NCBI GenBank assembly: GCA_031002005.1
Contig: JARYHS010008074.1
Location: forward strand, 12,408,924-12,472,923
Direction of reading: 5' to 3'
Origin: Vandiemenella viatica
Lineage: Eukaryota > Arthropoda > Insecta > Orthoptera > Morabidae
DNA length: 64,000 nt
Below, piece after piece: positions 25,201-37,689 of this stretch. Each line of letters opens with the position of its first letter. The stretch's first letter is position 1. The notes under the pieces were generated by a model. It saw nothing but the letters and a program-made list of their open reading frames with translations. It searched no databases and was not told the origin of the DNA. The position numbers were made by a program, and so were the translations under genes.

Positions 25201-26654
25201 TCATTATCAAAATAAATAATTTTAGAAATAGATGTTTTTAATTTCTCAATGTTCACATATTATTTATATTGTGAATTAGTGTATTTTCGTGATGTAAATG
25301 AACATTGTTTATGGAGAGAAACTGTGTAAATCATAGTGTAATACGATCAGTATTATGTATAAAACATTAATCATAGGTTTGTAATTATTAGTGTTGAGGT
25401 GAGCCACAAACTTCGGAGGACAATTTTAAACTTTTTAGAGCGATTTATATTGATAACTTTGTGTGTAAATACTTGTAAACATCTTTAAGTTTTATTTCAA
25501 GGTTTTTTCTAATGATTGTGAATGATGTTGTATTAATTCTGATCGTTTTTTAATGTGGTTTTGATTGTTGGCTGCATTGTCGCCGTTCAAGAAACATCGG
25601 TCGGCTTTCTCTGTGTTATTCTGGACTAATCTGTAGCGTCTATATGAGGCAAATTGTCAGTTGTCGGTCGTCAGAAATTTTGTTTTTGCGTTAGTTGCTG
25701 GAATATTTGTATGTCTTTGGAGAAGTCTGGTGCTTATGTCATCTTAGCGCTCACGGAAAAATAAATATTAATTGAAAGTGATTCGTGTATTGTCATTTGG
25801 TTGAACTATTGTATTCCGTCAACAGCAGTAGAAATCAGTAACCTTTGGGACAAGGTAAAACCCTCTGGAGACCAAGAAAGCAACCTGTGGAAGAAGAAGT
25901 GAATAAAGGAAAATGTTGTTAAATGACGATAGAACTGAATAGCAAAATCTTGGATTCAACAGCCTACTGCAGTTCCGGATACATAAAAACTGCTAACCTT
26001 TGCCAAAGTTGAAAAATAATAAGCGGCACTAACCGAGATGTTTACATATTTGCATGTTGTGGGTCATTTTACTTAATTGCTAATAATATTAATAAATAAA
26101 TACAACCTAAACAACTGAATTAATATTAAGAAATTTATTAATAAAGAGATGTTTACAGTAACCCAAATAATAAAGTAAGGCTCTACAGCACCCACAATTG
26201 TTAATCGTAGTTTAATTTCTAATACACATATCCCACTATAATTTCGAAAATATCTTACAATGTATTGCAGAATTATAACCCTTTAAATATTATCTTCTTG
26301 TATCATTAGTACTGGCACAATGATATGAATTGTCCAGGTTTTGGGGAATTCCACATGTTGTTTTCTCCGATATTGGTCACTTAGAGGTCACGCAGTAGTG
26401 AATTTCGTCGAAGAGTTGGTCCGGTTGTTCGTATCTTTTAAGACTTTATGTAGTTATTTCGGATTAGATCTTCAGTGTGGCGTGACGGTTGACGTTGGTA
26501 TTTCAAATGATGTCCACTTGTGGTAGTACTCTAGGTGGAGTCAGGACGTCTGCAAGCGCTTCTGTTACTTCTCTCAGCGGATGGTGTGGCACGTTCTTCG
26601 TCATAAGTGATGTTATCATTGACCATGTTTCTTCTGAGATATCGAACCAGGCAC
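22201..26654. other. Middle of intron 2, no recognisable feature
   Basis: Strongly AT-rich, with a C-run at about 23991-24002. Three overlapping 60-80 codon frames near 22806-23149 carry no domain. No splice-bounded coding segment was seen on either strand. Confidence 0.4.
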
Positions 26655-26880
26655 CACTTACTCTTACACTGAGGGCTCAGTGGTTGATCCCACTGATCAG
26701 GGATCGAAAGGTCCCAGGTTCGATACCTAGACTCGCCTGGAATTTTCAACGGCCTTGCTTCATCTCTGCTAAAGCTTGCGTTGTGTATGTGAGAATGCTT
26801 CCGTGGGATTCCACGTTAAACTGTGGTTCCCTTACCTTATAAGGATAGGCTGCTACGACAGAGGTTAACTGAGCAGCTGA
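26655..26880 (+). mobile_element. tRNA-derived SINE (second family)
   Basis: A tRNA-like head has an A-box-like CTCAGTGGTTGATCCC and a B box GGTTCGATACC at about 26717-26727. An unrelated body follows (about 26740-26880: ggaattttcaacggccttgc, then gtgggattccacgttaaac). The anticodon-arm region cannot fold as a functional tRNA. The head resembles that at 47998-48075 on the other strand. Confidence 0.5.
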
Positions 26881-27184
26881 TAAAAGATTAATCACACCTT
26901 AAAAACCGCACGAAATTATATTACTTGAAAGTACAGAGAAGCCAGGCTTTGCTGTGATGTTTAATATTTATTTACTGTACATGTCTGTAATCTCCTACAC
27001 ACATGCCAACATCTGGGTCAAGCGTATCAAGCACTATACTTCATGATTAATTAGGAATCCGAATTTCTATGTAACAAAGTATCAGGTGGGATTACGCTAC
27101 GCAATTTTATAAGATTGGTTTAAAGGGATTTTTAAATTTAAAAAAAATATATATATAGGTCAGTTACATAGGTCACAAACACCT

Positions 27185-27425
27185 TAGAGAAGACAGCATC
27201 CTTGAAGTGGCAGTGGGACGACCATATTGCGCGGAGAAAAGAACAATTTTAGAATGGAGGCAAAGAGATGATCCCCGACCGAGAGGAAACCACCAGAACG
27301 ATTGGACAAGGACACACGCAGGATGTCGGAGTCAACTGGCAGAGGATCGCCCAAGATCGTGCGACCTGGAGAAGACTGCTCAAGCTATATATGAAATCAT
27401 GACTTTAAAAGGCCACATCAGATAA
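27185..27425 (+). mobile_element. LINE C-terminal fragment (RTE-like)
   Basis: The frame 27207-27425 reads TILEWRQRDDPRPRGNHQN, DWTRTHAGCRSQLAEDRP and so on. This matches the R-x-x-GRPxxRWxDD..W...A.DR pattern at the C-terminus of RTE-group polyproteins as I know them. It is short, without RT motifs, and 5'-truncated. Confidence 0.5.
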
Positions 27426-28219
27426 TGATTGAACTGGCTGATAATTATATAAGTATCTCTTAGACAGAATTTCCGTAGGTGCCAGCAATCCATACAGAAC
27501 AGTTCAAATCATGTGTGTTATGACAAAAAGATTGGGTGACGAATTCTTCCTTTCAAACAGTTTCAAGATCATGTACGGTTGTTGAAATTATAAGTGTTTA
27601 TTTTAAAGTTGACCTCTTCATTCCATTAGTAAATCGTTTCCATAGTTTAAATAGCTGTATGATGTAAATTGAAATCAACGCTTTTATATCTGAAGCAAAA
27701 GATTCAATATAGACGCAAAGGCATGTTTCAATAAATGTTAAAGTGAATAACCACCAATAGGTACACAGCGAATCTCCTTCAAAGTCTAAACGGTTCTCGT
27801 GCACAAGTCAGAGTGCCCATATTGAACAACGCAAGCATGGAGCAGGTGTTTCGCCTGCTCATCCCTACCCTTCTTATTGCTTGCTAGTTTACTTTTTTCT
27901 TAAAGTATGTCTTTTAAGATTCGGAGCTGTAAAATATATGAAAATGGATATTCACGTAGTTACAGAGCACACACAGATCTAACACTCACATAACGCTACG
28001 ATCTTGATAGACCAGTTATAGGGTGTGTGCATGGAGACAATTACACATAGATCTTAGTGTTATCAACCAAAATTAGTGGTTATACCGACAGTGGAGACAA
28101 TATTGATACAGCGTTCAAAGAGGATGGGCGACACCCACACAGGCACCAAGTACTTACAGTCATGGATGTATGTACAAACATACTCATAGACAGTAGTCTG
28201 AGAAATAGAAATTACTTTA

Positions 28220-28265
28220 AAAAAAAAAAAAGTGAAAAAGTGAAAAAGTAAAAAAGTGAAAAATG
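28220..28265 (+). repeat. Simple repeat (AAAAAGTG)n
   Basis: An A-run is followed by four imperfect copies of an 8-9 nt unit, aaaaagtga. Confidence 0.8.
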
Positions 28266-28589
28266 CACAATTTCAGTAAAAAGCATGTGAAACCAATAAA
28301 TTACCGAACTTTCATCTAACTCGGCAAAAGATCATGAAAGCAAGTAAAAAACGCCAAAATTATGTAATTCCCCTTCACGAAAGAACTCATTGGTTGACAT
28401 AGTGGGCGTGGAATTACAGTTGCATGTATTATAGCATACGATATGTATTGAACCCCTCCACCTGACTATACAAACACATGGTCTGAGACAGATTTTCTGT
28501 CATCATAAATGAAACATAGTGTATTCACTGTCGAATATGACATCTAACCACTCAAGTAGCACATCGGATACCTATGTCGAAAGTCACAC

Positions 28590-29292
28590 TAATTTATTGA
28601 ACCTGAACTCAATATTAAAATCGTGGGCAGTTTGTGCAGAGGATGACAGCTTCACATGTTTCATTAACCATAATGAGTTCCCCTCCACACCCCCACCCTC
28701 ACCACCACCCCACTCACAGGCAATTATCCATCCTGGATAGATGTACCATCATCACTGAGACCTTTGTACAGCGAGCCAACCAACTGAACTCTTGAGTTAC
28801 AGTCATGGATGTAACTTTTTCTCCCCTGAATTACATTAGGTACGTTGTTTAGTTCACAAGGTCTTAGAACTGTTAATGTGTGATCACCAGTCGAGGTGGT
28901 GTGGGCCGTAAATTCTCCGTTGACCGAATCACGGTTTAAAACACGCTAATTTGTGCGGTAACAACCCAATAAATCCGCGGAAGTATTATGTATACCCTAC
29001 GATCGTGGTGGGGGCCCATGCTGTCTCGGTTGTTGACTACACATTAACAGTTCAAAGACCATGTGACTAAACAAAATGCATAACTGTTACTCAAGAGTTC
29101 AGTTGGTTGGCTCGCTGTATAATGGTCTCAGTAAGGATGATACATGTAACCAGGATGGATGACAGGTTGGGGCGGAAGGAGGAATCGTGCAGTTAACGTA
29201 CTGTTTATTTAAACATATGATGTTGTCATACTCTGCACAAACTGTCAACGAATTTTGAGGGTATTTGATAAAAGATTCAACTAAGTTGTTGT
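28590..29292. repeat. Foldback element, arms about 250-280 bp
   Basis: The left arm (about 28590-28885) and right arm (about 29035-29292) are diverged reverse complements. Landmarks on the left arm are gcagtttgtgcagagga, cagcgagccaaccaactgaa, ctcttgagttacagt and cttagaactgttaatgtg; their complements run in reverse order on the right. A unique spacer of about 150 bp separates the arms. No transposase or known terminal motif was recognised. The arms contain a CA/CC-rich patch at about 28680-28720. Confidence 0.7.
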
Positions 29293-29600
29293 TTTGGGTC
29301 TTTAGAGCGCGCCAACATCCGCCCTTAAGTCTAAAAATAACACACAATCAGTTAAAATGTGGCGCACCGTCATAGGTACGCCACAGGCATCACATTCCGG
29401 TGGGTCCTCCCGGCGGAGAAGAAAGCTGTGCGTCAGAGGACAGTGCCCTATACGGAGGAGAGTAAGGAGAACCTCGTCCCTCCTCGCCCGCTGGAAGGAG
29501 CTGCTCCACGGCTTAACGGTCGGTTTGACCAGCCGGATCTCATTATGTTCGACTTCCAGTCATTGCTTCTGCCTCTGCAGATCCAACCAAGGTAGTAGCG
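29285..29600 (-). mobile_element. Second copy of the I/R1-type LINE 3' end
   Basis: On both strands 29330-29560 is nearly identical to 8470-8680 (for example cggcggagaagaaagctgtg and gaaggagctgctccacggct), the C-terminal part of the RNase H ORF. The tail lacks the hairpin array of the first copy: only about 50 nt separate the coding end from a short AAC-like tail. Confidence 0.8.
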
Positions 29601-31164
29601 CAGTCGAATGATCTACTGTTAGAAAATCACAATTCTCGGTGACATAAGCAGCAATTTTTATCTCAGAGATTTTTTTTTCCGAAAAGACTGGACGGTGTGT
29701 TTCAGATATGGATTCACACAGTTTGCTGATTTTTCCAAGGCCGTCGCTTTCTTAGATTTTTCAGTTTTGGCGTAACAAGTCATATCTTTTTTTATTGACT
29801 TTTAAAACAGCACGGCAATATTTACAGGTTGCCAATGTGTAATTCGTAACATCAGGCGCAATCCAATCAAAAATAAAAGCATAATTTGTAAATAATGATA
29901 TACGAGTTCAGTATTAAACCTTCATGTGCATAACTCCATAAATCGCCACAAAGCTGGTAATTTTAAATCATGGCAACCCCAAATCGATTTTAGTTTATTT
30001 TATGGTACCTATAATTTTAATCATGAAAAAAAAGAATCATCACACCACACCAAGCACCAATAATCTTTACAAAACCTCAAGCAAACACAATAAAAACACC
30101 ACCAACGTGTACCCTATCACAAAACCATAACGACAAAGGTATGTCCAGTCATACCATTTTGTTTGCAGGTTAGTTATGTAAAATAAAATACCTCTTATGA
30201 ATTTCATCGAAGAATAGTTACAGTTGTAATTCAGTGGCGTCAATAATCATGTGGTAACGGACGGCAAATATTGAATACTATATTGTAAATGTCACCTGAT
30301 TCATAATGAAAAGAAAGTATAAAAACGTAACGAAACTACCTTACTTTTTAAGTCGGAAACTGTTTTCAAAGACTTTGTGTACTTTTGACTATTTCTTAAA
30401 TTTAACATTATTCTTATTGTTAGGCATAATCAATAAATTGCTAGTGGACAGACAACAACGAAACTAATTCTACCACAAATAAGTAAATGACAAAGGCAAG
30501 ATTGTTGTTCCATGGGTAATGAAAAGAATATTATGTCGTTGGTAAACACTAAATACTAAACTTACGACGCTTTTAAAAAAATTATAAATTAGAAACATAG
30601 ATATTTCATTCTGTGGTCAGAGAAAAATATTCAGCTACAGAGAAGTCTGAATTCTAGGTAACAAGGTACTGTGCTTGATGTTGTTGATTAAATATGCAAT
30701 AAATAACTACAAAAATCAAAAAGTCTCTAAAAATAGCCACAAAATTATAAAACGTTTAAAAAAAAACTCTATTCCGTGTGTTCACCCTCGAAATTTAAAT
30801 GGATTTATCAACTTTTTCGAAAAGATATTTGAAACAGTAAAAGTAAGAGTGTTTTGACACCAAATTTCGTTTAATTCCTGCCAAAATTCGTACGTATTTA
30901 TTAATGATTTGTACCTACTGCTGGACAATGGTATGAAATTCTTCCAGCCATTTGTTTATGAATTTACATTCTTTATCTACCAAAAACTTTTCAGCAATAC
31001 GTAGATAACAGGTGGAATAATGGAACTACTGTCTCCGTCAGAGATGAGTTTGGGTATTATTTATTTATTTTCTAAGAAAATAAATATAATCATGTAGAGA
31101 AAGTTGTTAAAGTTTGAACTAAGTGAAGTTTGAAATATGCTATATATTGATTTCTATTTCTTAC
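29601..31164. other. Intron 2, right part, no recognisable feature
   Basis: AT-rich sequence up to the donor of exon 2. No gene or repeat was recognised. Confidence 0.4.
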
Positions 31165-31251
31165 CTTTGGATGGTTGGATAATGTTTGTGCTGAGTCCAT
31201 TTCATGGCTCAATCTATCCTTGGGATGGGCAGAAAAGTTTTGGTGTAACCA
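31165..31251 (-). CDS. PEP-synthase-like gene, exon 2
   Basis: This exon is 87 nt (29 codons), phase 0 at both ends. The acceptor atttttcag is followed by TGG-TTA-CAC, and CCA-AAG by gtaagaa. It reads WLHQNFSAHPKDRLSHEMDS then AQTLSNHPK. It joins exon 1 (...LSIRQ) and exon 3 (AFDAVFF...) in frame. It is too short to show as an open frame from ATG and was found from its splice sites and phase. Confidence 0.85.
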
Positions 31252-31805
31252 CTGAAAAATATAACAATAATAATATGAAATAGGTAGTCAAATTTACCAT
31301 AACAGTAATCTGCATTAAAATAAATAATTTTTGTTTTGCAGGTATATTATGCATAATGGATTTAGTTTAAATATCTTCCTCCAGATACGTTTGCTATCGA
31401 CTCAGAAGATGCTTTGAAATTTCCATAGTATTAGCACAGTCAGAAACTGTACTTTGTTTATTGCCTGTACCATGAAGTCGCCCTCGGATCCTGCTTGTTC
31501 TGAATATTTGGTTTCGTTATGTTCTTTTGAAAGGACCGTTCGGAAGAAATTTGTTTGTGTTTCTGAATGGGTTTAAAGCCTGTTTTCACAGAAAATAATT
31601 GCAAGTTATATGATACTTAAAATTTCAATTTAAGCAGAAACAGGCCTCGAAGAGATCAAAACCGTCACTTATTCTGGTAATAATACTGACTTCATTATGC
31701 AACATGTTCCAGGTAACTAATTTCTCTTCATGGTATTAGTTGCGTACTTTGTTTACTATTACATTAGTTGCATGTATTCCTTGGTGATGTTTATCATTTT
31801 CAAAT

Positions 31806-31905
31806 ACAGGGTGAGTCAAAAAGGACTTTACAACTTTGGAATGATATAAAAAATTTGTTGAGATAACTTACAGAATCGGTATATGTGCCATTTCGTAGCA
31901 AACAA
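31806..31905 (+). mobile_element. Mariner/IS630-type terminal fragment
   Basis: It begins TACAGGGTGAGTCAAAAAGG at a TA, a typical terminus of an insect mariner-type element, and runs about 100 bp before LINE sequence begins. No second terminus is visible, so it is a fragment. Confidence 0.5.
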
Positions 31906-33700
31906 CCTCAAGGCGAGAAGGAATTTTTATTGGGATAGGCGAGAACCTGCACAAGGGATTGTATATCTGTTATCTCTAGAACTTCTTCTAAAAATTCATG
32001 TATTTTGACTTGGTAGTTACTGCATCTCAACATGTAATGGTATATGACCTCCATCTCTGCACAGGACGCACACATTGAGGAGTAGATATGTTTCATAATG
32101 AATTTTTTATCGTTTAACTAAGCATGACCGGCTCTCAGTCTGACCATGCAGGTAATCTCCTTTCTGATGTGGTCCCTACGATCGTACCATGGCTTATCCT
32201 TGATTATATTCATTATTGCCCACTTCTTGTCTATCCTCCCACCACATTTTTTTTTCCATTCTGACTTTACGCATGAAGAAATTATGTCCCTATAATCAGT
32301 AAATGGGACGGGGGTGTGTTCCTCATCTTTGGCATTAAGTTGTTTCCTTGCCGTTATATCGGCTATTTGATTGCCCGCTATGCCGACATGACTAGGTACC
32401 CACTGCAGTTTGACTTCTATTCCTTGGGCTGCGCTGTTTCTTAATTCTTTAGCGACTTCGTACGTTAGGTAATTCTTGCACTACCCCCTTGGTATCCCTA
32501 ATACTGCAGGAAAGCAGCTTTCGAGTCTGTACATATGACTGTTTTGGTTTGACCAGATTGTTGTATGTATTCTAATGCCATTAATATTGCATGAGACTCC
32601 GTGGAGAAGGTTGAAAAATGCGCAGATACCCTAAATGCCTGAAATACTTTATACTCCGGGTCTACATATGCCGCTGGGCTGTATTGACCTCTTGACTTTC
32701 ATCTGTCAGTGTACACTTTTCTCCAGCCTATCCAGGTTTCATTTAAGGTTATTAAAGTATTTTGTTAGAGTTCTATTGGACAGTGATTTTTCTTTCCTAT
32801 GAGTTCGTTCGTGAGGGTTGTATATATGTATTTGGAGAAGTTAGATCTTTGCCAGACTTCATCTTCTCGGTACCTACATATTATTTATGTCTCGTTTGTG
32901 TATGTTCAAAACTTCAGTCATTTGCATGTATTCTACTAAGGTGAGTGTATTATGTGGATTCCGTTTTTTTTTGGGCTGATCTCGTGGGCCAGGGTCTGCA
33001 CTTTCCTTATCAGGAGATGTTGTCTAATGGAGCACACTATGGTCCAGAATTGGTGTACGATATTCATTCTTTGGAATTGGAGTGGTGGTGTTGCGGTTTC
33101 CACCTCCATCATTAGGGTAGGAGTTGTTTTAAGAAAACCACCGACCACACGCAGTGCGCCGCAGCTTAAATGCGGTCCAGTTTAGCCAAGCTTGACTTCG
33201 AAGCAGATTTTTATAGGAAACCCCCATACTCTATTCTGCTTCTAAATACATTTCGATAAATGCTGCCAAGTATTCTCGGGTCTGCACCCCACTTAGGTGC
33301 TGCCAGTGCCTTTAGGGAGTTTAAGCGTTTCGGTGACACTTGAGTTAGCTCCTCCATATATTTCTTACACGAAAGTCTGGTGTCCAACCACATACCAAAG
33401 AATTTGACTTCCTTCACCAGCTTTATTTTGTTTCCATTTATAGTTATTATAAATTCACCTTCTTGGTATTGTCTTTTCTGCTTCGAAATTTCCAAACCTC
33501 TGTCTAATAACTGTTTTTGTAGGTCATTCAGCTCTTCTTCGAGCAGTCGCCACCATTTTCAACTTCCCTGTCCTGCCTGAAGATATTCAAATCCTTGTAG
33601 TTTATGGAGGAGTTGCGCAGTCACGTCTCAGTAATTATCAATACATCAGCCTTGTGTTCTGTGGTTAATCTTTGAACAGGTCTACCCATTTCGGTAGGAG
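31906..33700 (-). mobile_element. I/R1-group LINE with RNase H, degenerate
   Basis: The minus strand shows the end of a reverse transcriptase (33495-33211: KEVKFFGMWLDTRLSCKKY, SRIEYG), RNase H pieces near 32540-32360 (VICTDSKAAFLQY, VKLQWVPSHVGIAGNQIAD) and a C-terminal Cys/His cluster at 32096-31908 (CASCAEMEVIYHYMLRC). Stops and frameshifts separate the pieces. The sequence differs clearly from the LINE at 7952-9030. Confidence 0.75.
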
Positions 33701-34200
33701 GCTACGGGCATTCCATTGTAGGATTATTAATGGAAACAGTCCTTCCATTTTCTATTAATAAGTTTAGAGCTTCTGATGTGTCTCCGCTTGAGACCATATC
33801 AAGAAATTCATTGAGATACAGAATTAATTCTGACCATAAATATATTAATATTTGACAGGTATATTTGAAACTACCGTTTTAAAAACTAGAAGTTGTGGCT
33901 CCAGTTGTACTTCTGATTTTCCTCAACAGCCGTGTTACTCCTCGATGAAGCTGCACAGTAATTGGAAAATACGTTCAGAATTGAATTTTGATGACACAGT
34001 GATGTTACTACACTGTTTGACTGTCATTAATCCTAAACGATTTTAACAAAAAGAAAATACCAATCAACTGGAAGACGGAATTGATAAACCCACCTTTAAA
34101 CTTCAACTATCATCCAATATCTGTAGTAGGGCCTTGGAATATACGATGCACTGAAGAGCAAGTAATTTAGAAATAACTGTTTAGTATATTTGTTGCCTAG

Positions 34201-35275
34201 GTGACTATGCGGATTGGTCTCGGCCTTTTAGCGAAGCTTCGAGCGTACGGTATATCGGATCAGCTTTGTGAATGGATAATGGATTTTCTAACTGGTCGGT
34301 TGCAGTATGTTGTCGTTGAAGGAGAAAGTTCTTCTAATCTAGATGTTACATCGGGTGTACCTCAAGGAAGTGTAATAGGACCACTTCTTTTCTTAATTTT
34401 CATAAACGATCTCGGAGACAAAGTGAAAAGCCTTTTTAGATTGTTTGCTGACGATGCGGTTATTTATAGGGAAGTAAGAACTTTGGCCGATTGCTTAGAA
34501 ATTCAGCGTGATCTGGATGTTATTTTGGCTTGGTGCGCTGAGTGGCAACTTACTCTAAACTGTAAAAAGTGCAAGACAATGAGCATAACTAACAAAAAGA
34601 ATCCGATTGTTCAGAAATACGAGTTAAACAATACAGTTATTGATACGGTCGATTCTATTAAATATTTGGGAGTAACAGTACAAAGGAACATGAAATGGGA
34701 CATACACATTAATTCTTTAGTAGGTAGAGCAAATTCTAGGCTGCGATTCATAGGTCGAATCTTGAAAAATTGTAATGAACAAACAAAGGAGATAGCGTAC
34801 AAATCTCTTGTGCGTCCACATTTGGATCATTGTTGTGCCATTTGGGACCCGTTTCGTAAGGGATTGATCGAAAGTATAGAGAAAGTACAGAGAAGAGCCG
34901 CTCGATTCGTGACCGCTTGCTACAGTCCTTATGAAAGCGTCACAGAACTGATTAGTAGATTAGGTTGGGAGTCTCTGGTAGATAGACGACACACGTTTCG
35001 TTTAAACTTATTGGAAAACATGCGTACTCCAACTTTCACTCATGAGTGTAGTGAAATACTTCTTCCACCAACCTATTTGAGTCGGAAGGACAGGAAAGAT
35101 AAAATTAGAGAAATAACGTGCCGGACTGATTCTTATATGAATTCTTTTTTCCCTCGTACCATTAGGGATTGGAATGCACAGCAAAGAGATTAGCTTTGGT
35201 GCTGAGCACCCTCTGCCACCCACAATTTTGTGAATTGCAGAGTATATATGTAGATATAGATGTAGATGTAGATAC
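34201..35275 (+). mobile_element. CR1/L2-like LINE, 5'-truncated copy with open RT
   Basis: The frame 34201-35193 is open for 330 codons and covers the reverse transcriptase from the palm on: GVPQGSVIGPLLFLIFINDL, FADDAVIY, KYLGVTVQRNMKWD, HCCAIWDPFRKG, RRAARFV and IRDWNA. The 3' UTR is short and ends in (TAGATG)n at 35245-35274. The copy shares family with 15086-17569 and is better preserved. The 5' end is truncated at about 34200. Confidence 0.9.
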
Positions 35276-36500
35276 TCGACTAGATACTACAATGTCCGGA
35301 AGGCGTATGCATCCATAACCCCTGATCGTTCCTTCAAAGTTCACGAAAATTTGATGAATAGGGTTAAAATTCGTTCCCTTGCATTCCAGAGGTGATGCAT
35401 CGGATTAGGATATGGCGATCTTTCTGGTCAGGCAAGTAAGTTTACATCTGATGTCATGCTGAGTACATATACTGGTTACTGATGAGAGTAAGACCGCAAC
35501 GAGCTCAGTGCAAGAGTGTTGGAAATGGTTTTTTTTTAGTAATTATTAGAATAAGCTTAACACATTGAAGAACGACTCATCCAGAGCTCCTCCCCTCCCC
35601 CCTCCCTCCTCCATCCCTCAACCTCCCCCCCCTCCTACATCCCCGCACCTTCGTTTGCTTTTCTGTTTTAAATATGTTGGAAATTGATTCTCTTCGTGAG
35701 ACGGTAGAAAGATATAGTGATGACTTTCCTGTCATATTATACCAACTCGGTGTTGTTTGGGACCAATCCTACGTTACCAATAGCTTTCTATATTCAATTC
35801 TGGCAACGAAATTCTTAATCCACTCGAACGAAGTCGCGGGTATCAGCTAGTTGTTCTATATTTCTAGAATAAAAAGCCCCTAATCCACGATTTTCGTTGA
35901 AATCTTCACAGCCTTTTCGAGGAAGGCAATATATATTTAGGTATTGCTTTCATAATATTACAGTATTGGCTGCAACCATACTCCAATAGGAAATTTCCAT
36001 CACCTGATACTTTGCTAGCGACAAAGCAACTGTAGAAACAGGAATGTTTATTTAAGAGATTCTTCACTAAAACCTGCTTTAAACCACAAAATTCTGTTTA
36101 AAGTATTTCGTTCGCATAAGCACAAGACACTCCTGGTGCTGATTTTTTTTTGATTGATGATGTAAAACCTTTTCATATATTTCTCTGTTTCCAGAATAGA
36201 CTTAAATTCCCGGCATCATTTTCCACCACCTCCATTCTTTATCTAATACGCGATACTGAAAATAAATCAGTAAATTAATGTAAAATGGAGAATAGCGGAT
36301 GACTTATGTCTTTGCACACCGTTAAAGCATATTCTGTAACAAAATATATTGTTACAGGGAATTTTTGACAACGTTCTGGTAAGTTTTTGTATTTGTGCTA
36401 AAATTATCTGTTGTATTACATTAGCGCTACTAGCGATTAAAACTTCGTAAAGTTGCAAGGGCAAAGGGTTCCGTACGTCGCATTTAGGGGACTTTAATTT
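35276..36500. other. Intron 1, no gene; pyrimidine tract and Helitron-like end
   Basis: A pyrimidine-rich tract (ctcctcccctcccccctccc and onward, 35584-35650) and, at 35835-35850, a Helitron-3'-end-like GTCGCGGGTATCAG-CTAG followed by T. No matching Helitron start was identified. Confidence 0.35.
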
Positions 36501-36689
36501 TTAACATCCGTGCAGTTAATCAGCCCACGTGATACCATACACCGAACACCTGTATTATCGCAGCTCTCTTTCCAATTAAATAGCCGAACGCACCTGGCTC
36601 CTCATTACTACAAGCCTGCACATGTGAGAATTGAGTCTTCCCCCGCGCGGCGTACAGATGACAAAAATTCTTCCCGCGTGTTGAGCTGG

Positions 36690-36830
36690 ATCAGTTCTTC
36701 CATGTGCGACGTTTACCTCTGTTGTCTTAACCATGCGAATAGGTCGAAGTTGATACTGCGACAGCAAGGCACCGACAGTGCTGATGAAGACAACAGAGGC
36801 AGTTGTCGAAACGTCTCACATGAATGAAAT
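36690..36830 (+). ncRNA. Hammerhead ribozyme motif, Penelope-associated type
   Basis: CTGATGA at 36781-36787 is followed by a perfect 6-bp stem II (GACAAC 36789-36794 / GTTGTC 36802-36807, loop AGAGGCA) and GAAA at 36808-36811. This is the conserved hammerhead core in the right order. A degenerate inverted copy of the same segment lies at about 36693-36728 (catgtgcgacgtttacctct). Stems I and III cannot be settled by eye. The motif resembles those reported in Penelope-like elements, but no reverse transcriptase is adjacent. Confidence 0.5.
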
Positions 36831-37399
36831 GATCCGGCACCAGCGAAGAATTTTTGTCAAGCCTGCACATGTTTTGGAGGACTTCTGTCACATCGGGAAT
36901 ATTAGTGTACAAATCTCCAACGATACTTGTCACGAAGGAAGGTAGTCTGGACTGTCAGGGTAGAATGCTCAAATATGTAGCTGACCCCACAGAGGAGTAT
37001 GATGTTTCAAACAAACGATACAATAATAATTTCGATGCTGCTATAATTCAGAAAGACTTAGAATCAACTGAAGTCAGTATGGTTGCAACCGTTGCCTCAG
37101 CAGATATGTTTCGCCATTTGCTCGATCGATGAGGCCACCCAGTGATGAGTTTTACAGACAACGTATTCCGCCTGCATCGTAGTCGTCAAACATGAAGGCG
37201 AAAATTGCCGCCATTTGTTTATGAAAATGAGGCTAAATAAACCACCTTAAAACCACAATCAGATCTTAATCGATACTTAAGATCAAATGTTCTTTGCTCC
37301 GAAATACTCATGCAAAGTCAAATCATACTGAAGTATAAACATGAAGCACTAAAATAAGATGGCTACAGTAATGGGTTCATTAGTAATTTAGTTACTTAC

Positions 37400-37555
37400 C
37401 TGTCGTATACTGAGAAATAAGTAGAAAATGGTATACTTGAGCGGGTACCATTTTCCTTTCTGCTGATAAACGCCGAAAATTGGGGCTGGATCTTTTTGTC
37501 TATAAAATTGTATTGCAGCAAGAAAAAGAAACACTATGAAGAAAAAGAGCAGCAT
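37400..37555 (-). CDS. PEP-synthase-like gene, exon 1 (membrane anchor)
   Basis: This is the 5' coding exon of a five-exon minus-strand gene (37555 to 4766; 662 coding nt visible, 220 residues). I chose ATG 37555 because it is followed at once by a hydrophobic anchor, LLFFFIVFLFLAAIQFY (residues 2-18). An upstream in-frame ATG at 37648 would put 31 polar residues before it. The exon ends ATA-CGA-CAG before gtaagt, phase 0. The assembled protein has an N-terminal anchor, a short linker and a beta-rich segment with a YFDFDTD motif. From family memory this is the N-terminal part of the insect phosphoenolpyruvate-synthase-like / PPDK-like proteins. The catalytic domains would lie left of the window. 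The gene model is strong; the family name is less sure (about 0.55). Confidence 0.85.
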
Positions 37556-37689
37556 TGTGTATCTGTAGACGAGTGACTGTACATACGGTGGGATATCAGA
37601 CAAGCAACAGGTGTGAAACAGATACCTTATCTGCCGACAGCTTATCATCCACCTGCATTCATTGTAGGCCTATCATCTAACAAACTATC

